Below are positions 44,551 to 53,222 of a DNA stretch of 64,000 nt, in pieces. Origin of the DNA: Bosea sp. Tri-49 (GTDB lineage Bacteria; Pseudomonadota; Alphaproteobacteria; Rhizobiales; Beijerinckiaceae); contig NZ_CP017946.1 in NCBI RefSeq assembly GCF_003952665.1, forward strand, positions 868,001 to 932,000. Direction: 5' to 3'. Positions within the stretch are counted from its first letter, which is position 1, and the number at the start of each line of letters is the position of its first letter. Under the pieces are notes generated by a model. That model did no database searches and was not told the DNA's origin. It worked only from the letters and a program-made list of their open reading frames with translations. The translations under genes were made by a program, and so were the position numbers.

Positions 44551-45486
44551 TTAGCGAGCGATCACCTCGATATCGCGATCGCGCCCGGCCTCGACCTTGA
44601 AGTCGCGCGAGAAGACCTGCCCCTCCTGTCGGGCGATCAGGACATAGTCGCCCTCGGACAGGATCACCTGCGGGAAGGCGCCGATCGCCTCGCGGATGAC
44701 GTCGCCGCCGGGCGTGAGCACGCTGAAGGCGGTGCCGGCGAACGCCTCGCCGCCGGGACCGGCGACCAGCTTCAGCGTCACCTGCGCCGCGCGGTGGTGC
44801 AGCGTCGCCTGCGTGACCTGGCCGGACTCGACCCGGACATCGGAGCGCTGGATGGCGTTCGAATCGCCATAGGTCGAGACGATGTGATAAGTGCCCTCCG
44901 GCAGGCGGATCAACTCGCCGGACTTGACGTTGGAAGCGACCAGGCGGCCCTCGGAATTGCCCTGCAATGGCACGAATACCGAGAAGTTGAGCTGAGTCGG
45001 CGCGATGGGCGTCTCGCCGATCGAGCCGGCGAGCGAGAGCGCTCCGGCGCTGATGCTGAGCTTGTCGCTCAGCCCTTGCGCACCCAGCGTGATGCGCTTC
45101 GTGGCGCTGGCAAAACCGTATGCGGCGTGAAGCAGATAGATGCCGGGATCGAGCGCGAAGCTGGGCTCGGCCTCGTTCGAACGGGCGACGATGCGCGGCG
45201 GCGAGCCGTCGAAGGACTCCGACAGCACGCGCCAGACCAGGCCTGAGCGGATCGGCTTGCGGTTTCCGGCGAACTGCGCGCTGAGGGCAAGCATCGCCTG
45301 GCCGGCACGCAGGCCGACAGCCGGGTTCGGCGAGGAACCGGGCGTAGTGGCGGATGTGGCGGCGCCGGGCGTCTGGGCAAGGGCCGGCGACATAGCGAAC
45401 ACGGCGGCAAGCAGCGCGATGCCGACCTTGGCCATGGTCCGCATTTGGGTCTGGAACTCGTCGTGTTGAAACATGCGCTGCGCCAT
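44551..45486 (-). CDS. Secreted protein of unknown function
   Basis: A 311-residue protein with a signal peptide (KVGIALLAAVFAMSPALA-Q) and no membrane helix after it. The mature part looks all-beta and repeats a pattern of glycine-ended strands (e.g. FALDPGIYLLHAAYGFA, RLPEGTYHIVSTYGD, ILSEGDYVLIARQ), like carboxypeptidase-regulatory or Ig-like domains. I do not recognise a family with a known job. The start is uncertain: ATG at 45486 (AGGGACG upstream) or ATG at 45444, nearer the signal. It is divergent from the nitroreductase gene. Confidence 0.75.
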   Translation of the reverse strand: MAQRMFQHDEFQTQMRTMAKVGIALLAAVFAMSPALAQTPGAATSATTPGSSPNPAVGLRAGQAMLALSAQFAGNRKPIRSGLVWRVLSESFDGSPPRIVARSNEAEPSFALDPGIYLLHAAYGFASATKRITLGAQGLSDKLSISAGALSLAGSIGETPIAPTQLNFSVFVPLQGNSEGRLVASNVKSGELIRLPEGTYHIVSTYGDSNAIQRSDVRVESGQVTQATLHHRAAQVTLKLVAGPGGEAFAGTAFSVLTPGGDVIREAIGAFPQVILSEGDYVLIARQEGQVFSRDFKVEAGRDRDIEVIAR

Positions 45487-45590
45487 CATCGTCCCTGCGC
45501 CGGGGAAGGAGCAGGTTCGCTTGTCCTCATCATGGCGAAACCTTAACTGGGAGACCATCACCCGCCGCCGCGCCATTTTCCGGATTGTTC

Positions 45591-46160
45591 ATGACCGACA
45601 CGCTCTCCCTGCTCAAGCTCCGCCGCTCGGTGCCACCGCAATTTCTCACCGCTCCCGGGCCGGACGAAGGCCAGCTCAGCGAGATCCTGACCGTGGCAGC
45701 CCGCGTGCCGGATCATGGCAAGCTCGCGCCCTGGCGCTTCATCGTCTTCTCCGGCGCGGCTAAAGAGAAGGCGGCGGAGATCGTCGCCGGGGTCTTCAAG
45801 GAGCGCAATCCTCAGGCCGACGAGGACAAGGTGGGGTTCGAGCGCAAGCGCCTGCTCCACGCTCCCGTGGTGATCGCGGTGGTCTCGCGCGCTCGCAAGC
45901 ACGAGAAGATCCCGGAATGGGAGCAGGAGCTCTCTGCCGGTGCGGTCTGCATGAACATGCTGATCGCCGCCGAGGCGCTCGGCTTCAACGGTTCCTGGCT
46001 GACCAACTGGTTCGCCTTCGACCGCAAGGTGCTGGATGCTTTCGGGCTGGAAGCGGATGAGCGCATCGCCGGCTTCGTCCATCTCGGCAAGGCCGACAGC
46101 CGCCCGGCCGATCGCGAGCGGCCTGACCTTGCCGCGATCGTCAGCCGGTTCGGAGCGTGA
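45591..46160 (+). CDS. Nitroreductase-family FMN protein
   Basis: A 189-residue FMN-dependent oxidoreductase of the nitroreductase fold. Segments LLKLRRSVPPQF (FMN-phosphate arginines), ARVPDHGKLAPWRFIVF and AAEALGFNGSWLTNWFAF are family-typical. It resembles the YdjA-like short class. The substrate is unknown. Its stop overlaps the next start (GTGA), so it is coupled to the flavin-reductase-like gene, a sensible pairing. Confidence 0.87.
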   Translation: MTDTLSLLKLRRSVPPQFLTAPGPDEGQLSEILTVAARVPDHGKLAPWRFIVFSGAAKEKAAEIVAGVFKERNPQADEDKVGFERKRLLHAPVVIAVVSRARKHEKIPEWEQELSAGAVCMNMLIAAEALGFNGSWLTNWFAFDRKVLDAFGLEADERIAGFVHLGKADSRPADRERPDLAAIVSRFGA

Positions 46161-46774
46161 GCACGATGTACTACACCGACGAAGGCCGCGACCTCGAGTT
46201 CAAGCACGACCCGTTCAAGGCGATTGTGGCGCCCCGGCCGATCGGCTGGATCAGCGCGGTCAATGCCAAGGGCGAGGTCAATCTCTCGCCCTACAGCTTC
46301 TTCAACGCGGTCTCAGCGCGGCCGAACATCGTGATGTTCTCATCCGAGAACAAGAAGGATGCCGTCGCCTTCATCGAGGAGACCGGCGAGTTCACCTGTA
46401 GCCTCGTCACCAAGGCGCTCGACCAGCAGATGAACCTGACTTCGGCGCCGTTGCCGCGCGGGGAGAGCGAGTACGGCCATGCCGGGCTCGAGATGGCGCC
46501 GTCGCGCATCGTCAAGCCGCCGCGCGTTGCGGCGAGCCCGGCCGCGCTCGAATGCAAGCTCCTGTCGATCCAGCAGGTCAGGGACATCGACGGCAATGAC
46601 GTGCCGCACTGGATCGTGTTCGGCCAGGTCGTCGCGGGTTATATCGACGGGGCCTTCATCCGCGACGGGCGCTTCGATACGGCCGGCGCCAACCCGATCG
46701 CCCGCTGCGGCTACAGCGACTATGCCGAGGTCAGCGAATTGTTCTCGATCATCCGGCCGCCGGGGGGCGGCTAA
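46157..46774 (+). CDS. Flavin reductase-like FMN-binding protein
   Basis: A 205-residue split-barrel flavin-binding protein. FKAIVAPRPIGWISAVNAKG and EVNLSPYSFFNAVSARPNIV carry the family core. The GTG start overlaps the nitroreductase stop. Such proteins reduce or carry FMN for partner enzymes or act as flavin-dependent oxidoreductases; which applies here is not visible. Confidence 0.86.
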   Translation: MSTMYYTDEGRDLEFKHDPFKAIVAPRPIGWISAVNAKGEVNLSPYSFFNAVSARPNIVMFSSENKKDAVAFIEETGEFTCSLVTKALDQQMNLTSAPLPRGESEYGHAGLEMAPSRIVKPPRVAASPAALECKLLSIQQVRDIDGNDVPHWIVFGQVVAGYIDGAFIRDGRFDTAGANPIARCGYSDYAEVSELFSIIRPPGGG

Positions 46775-46780
46775 CCTGGC

Positions 46781-46972
46781 ATGGCAACGCCGCCGGACAA
46801 CGAGCCGGACGAACAATGGCGGATGACCGTGAACCTCCTCGCGGTCATCGCCGTGCTGGTGATGGTCGGGGCGGGTTTCTGGCTGCTGCGTGAACTCAAC
46901 GCTGCCAAGAAGGCGCAGGAGTGCCTCGCCACTGCGGCGCGTCATCAGTGCCGGCAGATCGGGGCGCCGTAG
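46781..46972 (+). CDS. Small single-pass membrane protein
   Basis: A 63-residue ORF, six bases after the flavin-reductase gene. It has a polar N-terminus, one membrane helix (MTVNLLAVIAVLVMVGAGFW) and a tail with two cysteines (QECLAT, HQCRQ). Codon third positions are GC-rich like neighbours, supporting real coding. Function unknown. Confidence 0.65.
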   Translation: MATPPDNEPDEQWRMTVNLLAVIAVLVMVGAGFWLLRELNAAKKAQECLATAARHQCRQIGAP

Positions 46973-46985
46973 AAGGCGGGCTCTT

Positions 46986-47076
46986 CGTCATTGCGAGGAG
47001 CGTAAGCGACGAAGCAAGCCAGGGGCGGCAGAGCTCTACGTCTCCCGGGATTGCTTCGCTTCGCTCGCAATGACGG
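46986..47076. repeat. Long palindromic repeat, family A, copy 3
   Basis: CGTCATTGCGAGGAGCG ... GACGAAGCAAGCCAGG ... GGGATTGCTTCG ... CGCAATGACGG. It shares a centre (GGCGGCAG-GCTCTACGTCTCC) with copy 1 almost exactly, so copies 1 and 3 are closest relatives. It lies between a plus-strand gene and a minus-strand gene. Confidence 0.87.
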
Positions 47077-47117
47077 TCTGGCCGGAAACCCGAATCACTC
47101 GAATCGCTTGCATCCAG

Positions 47118-47996
47118 TCATTGACGCAATCGGTCAGCCCGCGCCTTGAGCCGGCGGGCGCGCATCAGATGCGGCCGGTCGAGCATCTCGCCGTCGAGCC
47201 CGATGACGCCGAGATTGGGATTGGCGTCGAACAGCTTGATGATCGCCTCAGCCCGGGCCAGCGCTTCGGGCGAGGGCGAAAAGATCTCGTTGATCACCGG
47301 CACCTGCGCCGGGTGGATCGCCATCTTGCCGGTGAAGCCGTCGCGCCGTCCTGCGATGCATTCGGCACGCAAAGCCGCTTCGTCGCGGAAGGCGGTGAAG
47401 ACGGTGTCGATTGCGTCGACCTGCGCTGCGGCAGCGGCGAAGAGCAGGAGGGAGCGAGCCATCCGGTAAGGGTCGGCATAGGAGCCGTCTTCAAGTCGGT
47501 TGGTTTCGGCGGCGAGATCGGCCGATAGGTCCTCCGCACCCCAGGTCAGGCCGGAGAGCCTATGGCTGGCGCCGGCATAGCTGCCGAGGCCGAAGATGCC
47601 CTTTCCGGTCTCGGTCGCGATCGCGATGATCTTGGTCGCAGCGTCGGGCAGGTCGTACTCGGCCTCGCGCACGGCGATATGGGCGGCAAGGTGGCTGAGG
47701 TCGGGGCCGCCTTCCGATTTGGGCAGCATGATCGCATCGGGGCCGCCTTGCATGACGATGTCGAGATCGGCCTCGGTCATGCCCGTGCTCAACGCATTGA
47801 CGCGGATGATCAGGCGCGGGCGCTTCGCCCGGGCGCTGACCTCCTTGAGGAAATCGCGGGCGAGCTCGCGCGCTGCCGGTTTGGCATCGAGCGCGACTGA
47901 ATCCTCGAGGTCGAGGATCAGCCCGTCGGCGCTGCTCTCCAGGCCCTTCTGCAGCTTCTTCTGGTTGTCGGCGGGGACGAAGAGCAGCGAGCGCAT
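47118..47996 (-). CDS. CoA-ester lyase of the HpcH/citrate lyase beta family
   Basis: A 292-residue TIM-barrel enzyme (CitE/malyl-CoA lyase-like). MRSLLFVPADNQKKLQKGLE, GLILDLEDSVAL (metal-binding Glu/Asp), DAIMLPKSEG and KMAIHPAQV are family blocks. It typically cleaves or forms (S)-malyl-CoA, beta-methylmalyl-CoA or citramalyl-CoA. The start codon shares one base with the stop of the MaoC gene (TGATG), so they form a coupled pair, as in mesaconyl/methylmalyl-CoA steps. The exact substrate is open. Confidence 0.88.
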   Translation of the reverse strand: MRSLLFVPADNQKKLQKGLESSADGLILDLEDSVALDAKPAARELARDFLKEVSARAKRPRLIIRVNALSTGMTEADLDIVMQGGPDAIMLPKSEGGPDLSHLAAHIAVREAEYDLPDAATKIIAIATETGKGIFGLGSYAGASHRLSGLTWGAEDLSADLAAETNRLEDGSYADPYRMARSLLLFAAAAAQVDAIDTVFTAFRDEAALRAECIAGRRDGFTGKMAIHPAQVPVINEIFSPSPEALARAEAIIKLFDANPNLGVIGLDGEMLDRPHLMRARRLKARADRLRQ

Positions 47997-48490
47997 CAGG
48001 CTTGCCCTTCTGTCGGACGCTTCTTCATGAAAGCCTGGCGGCGGCACTGCGCCACCAGCGTGCCGTCCTGCTTATAGGCGCGATGATGGAAGTCGACGAT
48101 GCCGGCATCCGGCCGCGATTTCGATTCGCGCTTGGCGACGATCTCGGTGACGCAGTTCACCGTGTCGCCCTCGAAGAGCGGGGCAGGGAAGGTGACGTCG
48201 GTCATGCCGAGATTGCCGATCGTGGTGCCGACCGTGGTGTCGTTGACCGAGATGCCGATCATCAGGCCGAGCGTGAACAGCGAGTTCATCAGCGGCTTGC
48301 CCCATTCGGTCTCGGTCGCGCAGAAATGCGCGTCGATGTGCAAGGGCTGCGGATTCAGCGTCATGTTGGAGAACAGCATGTTGTCCATCTGCGTGACCGT
48401 GCGGGTCAGCCGATGCTCGATCGAGGCGCCGATCTCGAAATCCTCGAAGTAGAGCCCGCCCCGCTTATGCCGCGCCGCTTCCGCCATCAT
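47996..48490 (-). CDS. MaoC-family (R)-enoyl-CoA hydratase-like protein
   Basis: A 164-residue single hot-dog domain. GLYFEDFEIGASIEHRLTRT, NPQPLHIDAHFC (the catalytic Asp/His region; a D-x4-H-type hydratase motif is seen here as N-P-Q-P-L-H-I-D) and LFEGDTVNCVTEIV are MaoC-like. It lies upstream of and coupled to the CoA-lyase gene, suggesting hydration of an unsaturated C4-C5 acyl-CoA followed by cleavage. The start at 48490 has AGGAGCAAG; 48487 is an adjacent alternative. Confidence 0.85.
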   Translation of the reverse strand: MMAEAARHKRGGLYFEDFEIGASIEHRLTRTVTQMDNMLFSNMTLNPQPLHIDAHFCATETEWGKPLMNSLFTLGLMIGISVNDTTVGTTIGNLGMTDVTFPAPLFEGDTVNCVTEIVAKRESKSRPDAGIVDFHHRAYKQDGTLVAQCRRQAFMKKRPTEGQA

Positions 48491-48624
48491 CTTGCTCCTG
48501 TGGCATTTTTTCGGTTCCGGGCCGATCCTGGCGAACGTCCGTTTTAACGGTTCGCTTACCATAATCGGTCCAGTCTCTTTGGGTGCTCCGGTCCGCCTGG
48601 AACGGCAGCGGCCCGAGTGACCTC

Positions 48625-49761
48625 ATGTTCCTTTTCAGCACGCCGAGCCCCCGCGAGACAACGCCCGCCAATCCGGTCGTCAGCGCGATCAAGGAGGGGG
48701 CCGACAAGACCGGCATCGGCTTCGACTATCTCCTGAAGACGGCGCAACGCGAATCCGCGCTTGAACCGGATGCGAAGGCGCGCACATCGAGCGCGACCGG
48801 ACTGTTCCAGTTCATCGAGCAGACCTGGCTCTCGATGATGCGCCAGGAAGGGCCGAAGCAGGGGATGGCCAATTATGCCGGCGCGATCAGCGAGGACGGC
48901 AGCGGCCGCCTGACGGTGGCCGATCCGGCGCTGCGCGAGAAGATCCTGCAATTGCGCACCGATCCGCATGTCGCGACGGTGATGGCCGGTGCGCTGACGC
49001 AGAAGAATGCCGAGCAGCTCGGCCAGGCGCTCGGGCGCCAGCCGCAGGCCGGCGAGCTCTATATGGCGCATGTGCTGGGCGCGCGTGGCGCCTCCGACCT
49101 GATCCGCACGGCCGGAAACGATCCGACCCGCGCCGCCGCCCGCGATTTCCCGGAAGCCGCTGCCGCGAACCGCTCGATCTTCTACGACAAGGCCGGCCGG
49201 GCCCGCAGCGCCCAGGAGGTCTACGGCCTGCTCGCTGCCAGCCACGCCAATACCCAGGTCGCAGCAACCACAGGTGCCATGCTGGCGCAGGCTCGCCCGA
49301 CCGGCGCGGCCACGACCGCCACAGCTTACGCTGCGGACGTGCCGGTCGTGCCGATCGCCGCCGCGCTGGCGCCTGACCGGGCAAAGGGGCTGATCGGCCT
49401 GTTCTCGACCGAAGGGCCGCGCACGCCGGTCTCGAAGGCTGTCGCCAATCTCTGGACCACGCCGCGCGGCGGCAACACGTCCCGCACCACCGATGACGAC
49501 CCGGCGACCCGGTATTTCCCGCGCGTTGGCAGCGTAGCGACCGAAGGCGACTCCGCCTCCGCGGTTAGGGCCGCCAAGATGGAAAACTCGATTGCTTCGA
49601 CGGCCGCCACCAGCACCAGCGCCCCGTTGCCGCCGTCGCGGCCGCGTGACCTTGCCGTGGCGGATACGCAGACCGCTTCCAGCGAAACGGTTGCACCCCG
49701 CAAGCCGCGGCGCGGGCCGCTCGATCTCAGCCAGTTCATGCTTCATGGGAGGCGCGGATGA
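48625..49761 (+). CDS. Lytic transglycosylase-like (SLT-fold) protein
   Basis: A 378-residue protein with a goose-type lysozyme/SLT fold in residues about 20-190. KTAQRESALEPDAKARTSSA carries the catalytic Glu followed by the family S-x-GLFQF (ATGLFQFIEQTW). The rest is a low-complexity Ala/Thr/Pro tail of about 180 residues, ending RRGPLDLSQFMLHGRRG. No clear signal peptide is seen, which is unusual for a murein-cleaving enzyme. ATG at 48625 is chosen; a GTG at 48583 is in frame. Its stop overlaps the DUF2336 gene start (ATGA). Confidence 0.82.
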   Translation: MFLFSTPSPRETTPANPVVSAIKEGADKTGIGFDYLLKTAQRESALEPDAKARTSSATGLFQFIEQTWLSMMRQEGPKQGMANYAGAISEDGSGRLTVADPALREKILQLRTDPHVATVMAGALTQKNAEQLGQALGRQPQAGELYMAHVLGARGASDLIRTAGNDPTRAAARDFPEAAAANRSIFYDKAGRARSAQEVYGLLAASHANTQVAATTGAMLAQARPTGAATTATAYAADVPVVPIAAALAPDRAKGLIGLFSTEGPRTPVSKAVANLWTTPRGGNTSRTTDDDPATRYFPRVGSVATEGDSASAVRAAKMENSIASTAATSTSAPLPPSRPRDLAVADTQTASSETVAPRKPRRGPLDLSQFMLHGRRG

Positions 49762-50969
49762 TCGTCCGCCGCTTCCTGCTCTGGGCCCGCACCGCTCCGG
49801 CCGAGGCGCGGGCGAAGGGGGCCGCCGCGCTGGCGGGCGCCTATCTGCGCTCGGCAATGTCGCCCGAGGACCGGCGCGAGGCCGAGACGGCGCTGATCGC
49901 GCTGGTCGACGACCCATCGCCGCTGGTGCGACGTGCCCTCGCCGAGGAGCTCGCGGCCGCGCCGCAGGCGCCCCGCAACGTGGTGCTCGGCCTGATCGCC
50001 GAGCAGAGCGATATCGCCGCTCTGCTGCTGGCGCAGTCGCCGGTGCTGACCGAGGCCGATCTCGTCGATGCCGCTGCGATCGGTGACGGGCTGGCCCAGC
50101 GCGCGATCGCACAACGGCCCTGGTTGTCGGCCGGCATCTGCGCTGCGCTCGCCGAGGTCGGGGTCGAGGAAGCGCTGGTCGCGCTGCTCGCCAATCCGAC
50201 GGCCGAGATGCCGGATTTCTCGCTAGAGCGCATCTTCGAGCGCGCAGGCGAGGTCGGCACCGTGCGCGAGGCCATGCTGGCGCGCGACGACCTGCCAGCA
50301 GGTTTGCGCCAGGCGATCGCGGCCAAGGTCTCCGATACGCTTGCCGCCTTTGTCTTCGGCTGCGGCTGGCTCACCGAGGAACGCAGCGCGCGCCTCGCCC
50401 GCGAATCGACAGAGCGGGTTGCCGTCGCACTCGCAGCCGGTGGCGAGGCGAGCGATGCACCTGCGATCGTCGACTGCCTGCGCGAGAATGGCCGCTTGAC
50501 CCCCGGCGTGATCCTGCGCTCGCTGCTGAGCAATGAACCGGCTTTGGCAGAAGCTGCCTTCGCCGCGCTCTCCGACCTGCCACTGAAGCGTGTTCGCGCG
50601 CTGCTCTGGGACCGCCGCGGCGCCGGCCTCAAGGCGCTCTACCGCAAGGCAGCGATGCCCGAGGCCTTGCTGCCAGCCTTTGCCGCCACCGTTGATGCAC
50701 TCAAGCAGGCCGGTCCGAGCCAACGGGGCGCGGGCGGCATCGACCGGGAGCTGTTGGCGCATGTCCTGATCGCCTGCGAGTCGCTGGAGGGGCCTGGGGT
50801 CAATGCGCTGATGGCATTGCTGCGCCGGCTCGATGCGGAAGCTGCGCGCGACGAAGCGCGGCTGCTGGCCGACTCGCTCGCCGATGACGCGGCGCTGGCG
50901 CTGCTGATCGAGGCTGATCCGGACTTTCTGGTCGAACTCGAGCTCGACGACCTGCGCGACGCGGCCTGA
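49758..50969 (+). CDS. DUF2336-family alpha-helical protein
   Basis: A 403-residue, leucine/alanine-rich, almost entirely helical protein with HEAT-like repeats (RRALAEELAAAPQAPRNVVL, then LGLIAEQSDIAALLLAQS). DUF2336 is an alphaproteobacterial family without a settled function. No signal or membrane segment is seen. It is translationally coupled to the transglycosylase gene, which suggests a shared cell-wall task. Confidence 0.8.
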   Translation: MIVRRFLLWARTAPAEARAKGAAALAGAYLRSAMSPEDRREAETALIALVDDPSPLVRRALAEELAAAPQAPRNVVLGLIAEQSDIAALLLAQSPVLTEADLVDAAAIGDGLAQRAIAQRPWLSAGICAALAEVGVEEALVALLANPTAEMPDFSLERIFERAGEVGTVREAMLARDDLPAGLRQAIAAKVSDTLAAFVFGCGWLTEERSARLARESTERVAVALAAGGEASDAPAIVDCLRENGRLTPGVILRSLLSNEPALAEAAFAALSDLPLKRVRALLWDRRGAGLKALYRKAAMPEALLPAFAATVDALKQAGPSQRGAGGIDRELLAHVLIACESLEGPGVNALMALLRRLDAEAARDEARLLADSLADDAALALLIEADPDFLVELELDDLRDAA

Positions 50970-51088
50970 ACGAGCCTCGCGTTCGTTGCCGGCCGGCTTG
51001 ACCGGCCGCTGGCATGCTGATTGCCTGAGCCCCGCCGTATAGCCAGGGCTTCACCATCCGGATCGACGCCCTGTTGCTAGAGCCGGAT

Positions 51089-51115
51089 CCGATCAGGTTG
51101 TTCCAACCTGATCGG
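51089..51115. repeat. Perfect 12-bp-arm hairpin upstream of a binding-protein gene
   Basis: CCGATCAGGTTG-TTC-CAACCTGATCGG in the 234-bp gap before 51204. There is no T tract. It may be an intergenic repeat unit, an operator or a leader hairpin. Nothing else recognisable is in the gap. Confidence 0.5.
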
Positions 51116-51203
51116 TGAATCCGTCTCTCCCTTTTAGTTTGGAGACCGTTTGCCGATCTGCTTGCGGTGCAAGCTGATCGGGACGGGCTCCAGGGAGCCT
51201 GAA

Positions 51204-52790
51204 ATGCCGACACGTCGCGCTTTCATCGCAGGCACGGCTGCCGCCTTTGCGGTCAGCAAACCCAATATCGGCCGTGGCGCCGACAAGAACGTGATCAAGT
51301 TCGTGCCGCAGGGCGATCTTGCCGTGGTCGATCCGATCTGGACGACGGCGACCGTCACCCGCAACCACGCCTTCCTCGCCTACGACACGCTGTTCGGCCA
51401 GGATGAGAGCTACAAGGCCCAGCCGCAAATGGCCGAAGGCGCGCTCGCCGAGGCCGACGGCAAGACCTGGACGATCAAGCTGCGCGACGGCCTGACATTT
51501 CATGACGGCACGCCGGTGCTGGCGAAGGACTGCGTCGCCAGCCTGAACCGCTGGGGCAAGCGCGATTCCTTTGGCCAGACGCTGATGGCGCAGACCGACG
51601 AACTCGCCGCGATCGACGACAAGACCTTGCGCTTCCGCTTGAAGAAGTCGTTCCCACTGCTGCCGGATGCGCTCGCCAAGATGACGGCCGCAGTGCCAGT
51701 GATCATGCCGGAGCGCCTGGCCAGGACCGAGGCGACGACGCAGGTCACCGAGGTGATCGGCAGCGGGCCGTTCCGCTTCATTGCCAGCGAACGCCAGCCC
51801 GGAAACCGGTCGGTCTACGAGAAGTTCGCGGGCTATGTGCCGCGCAGCGACGGCAAGCCCGGCCGCACCGCCGGGCCGAAGATCGTCCATGTCGAACGGA
51901 TCGAATGGCACACCTTGCCGGACCCCGCGACGGCGGCAGCGGCGCTGCAGAGCGGCGAGATCGACTGGGTCGAGCAGCCTCTGCCGGACATCCTGCCGCT
52001 ATTGGCCAAGGACCCCAAGCTCGAAGTCGCGATCAAGGAGACGACTGGCTCGATCGCGATCATGCGGATGAACCATCTGCATCCGCCCTTCGACAATCCG
52101 GCGATCCGCCGCGCCGTGCTGACGGCGATCGACCAGGCCGAGTTCATGGAGGCAGTCGGTGGCCCCGACAAGACGTTGTGGCGCACCGGTGTCGGCCTGT
52201 TCCCGCCGGGCACGCCGATGGCAAACGATGCCGGCATGGAGGTGCTGAACGGCCCGCGCGACATCGCCAAGGTCAAGCAGGCGCTGGCGGCGGCCGGCTA
52301 CAAGGGCGAGAAGGTGGTGCTGCTCGGCGTCACCGATCTCGCCAATCTCAAGGCCGAATGCGAGGTTGGTGCCGAGATGCTGAAGCGCATCGGCATGAAC
52401 GTCGACTACCAGGTTATGGATTGGGGCGCGGTGGTGACGCGCCGCGCCAACAAGGAGCCGCCCGGCAATGGCGGCTGGAACTGCTTCTTCACCGGCTGGA
52501 ACGGCATCGACATCCTCGATCCGGTCGGCCACATCTCGCTGCGCGGCAATGGCGCCGCGGCCTGGCCGGGCTGGCCGGTGGCGCCGAAGATCGAGGCGTT
52601 GCGCGAGGCCTGGATGGAGGCGACCGACCTGGCGGCCAAGCAGAAGATCGCGGCCGAGCTGCAGAAGCAGGCTTTCGAGGACGTGCCCTACGCGCCGCTC
52701 GGCCAGTATTTCCAGCCGACGGCGTTCAGTCGCAAGCTCACGGGTGTGCTGCCGAGTTTCCCGACCTTCTGGAACGTCAAGCGCGTCTAG
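51204..52790 (+). CDS. ABC transporter substrate-binding protein, family 5 (DppA/OppA-like)
   Basis: A 528-residue extracytoplasmic binding protein for peptides or similar solutes. It has a twin-arginine-type signal (PTRRAFIAGTAAAFAV). The SBP_bac_5 core includes TWTIKLRDGLTFHDGTPVLA, FRFRLKKSFPLLPDAL and HPPFDNPAIRRAVLTAIDQ. A CAGGGAGCC ribosome site supports this ATG. Upstream in-frame starts would run into the leader. No permease or ATPase is next to it. Its 3' end overlaps a convergent small gene by 14 bp. Confidence 0.9.
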   Translation: MPTRRAFIAGTAAAFAVSKPNIGRGADKNVIKFVPQGDLAVVDPIWTTATVTRNHAFLAYDTLFGQDESYKAQPQMAEGALAEADGKTWTIKLRDGLTFHDGTPVLAKDCVASLNRWGKRDSFGQTLMAQTDELAAIDDKTLRFRLKKSFPLLPDALAKMTAAVPVIMPERLARTEATTQVTEVIGSGPFRFIASERQPGNRSVYEKFAGYVPRSDGKPGRTAGPKIVHVERIEWHTLPDPATAAAALQSGEIDWVEQPLPDILPLLAKDPKLEVAIKETTGSIAIMRMNHLHPPFDNPAIRRAVLTAIDQAEFMEAVGGPDKTLWRTGVGLFPPGTPMANDAGMEVLNGPRDIAKVKQALAAAGYKGEKVVLLGVTDLANLKAECEVGAEMLKRIGMNVDYQVMDWGAVVTRRANKEPPGNGGWNCFFTGWNGIDILDPVGHISLRGNGAAAWPGWPVAPKIEALREAWMEATDLAAKQKIAAELQKQAFEDVPYAPLGQYFQPTAFSRKLTGVLPSFPTFWNVKRV

Positions 52791-53040
52791 AGCACGCGGC
52801 TCTGGCGACGAGGCCGCCGAGCAGCAGGCAGCCCGCTCGCAGCCAGGCCATCAGCGCCTGGCGGCCGAGTTCCGGCATGGGCTGGGCTGCCGGCGGCGGC
52901 AGGCCGATCGAGCGCAGGAGCTGGTCGGCGAGAAGGGCGAGCGCGAGGACCGCGATGAAGCCGGCGAGCGCCGCCACAAGGCCGCGCAGCCGGGGCAGGG
53001 CCGGCACTATGGCAATGGCGGGGGCGGCGGGCGGGCGCAT
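52777..53040 (-). CDS. Small membrane protein, unknown function
   Basis: An 87-residue ORF with two hydrophobic segments (GLVAALAGFIAVLALALLAD and AWLRAGCLLLGGLVARAA) and a basic C-terminus. Codon third positions are strongly GC, which supports coding on this strand. It starts at ATG 53040 and its stop codon overlaps the end of the convergent DppA-like gene by 14 bp. No family recognised. Confidence 0.5.
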   Translation of the reverse strand: MRPPAAPAIAIVPALPRLRGLVAALAGFIAVLALALLADQLLRSIGLPPPAAQPMPELGRQALMAWLRAGCLLLGGLVARAACSRRA

Positions 53041-53222
53041 CGTCTTGTCCTCGGCGGGTTTGCTTCGAGGACGGACGGGGGGCGGCGCTACCGACAACGT
53101 GCCGGATTTTTTTTGAAGCGCCGAGCCTGCAGAGCAGCTAGGCGCCTTTCGACATGGACAAAGCCGGCAAATCGGCCACTGTCCCGTTATCGCCACGCTT
53201 TCCTGCGAAAACCCTCCCCATC

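Noticed and set aside
48556..50112. A 518-codon open frame on the minus strand
   Set aside because: Antisense to the transglycosylase and DUF2336 genes. It is Arg/Pro-rich with no motif.
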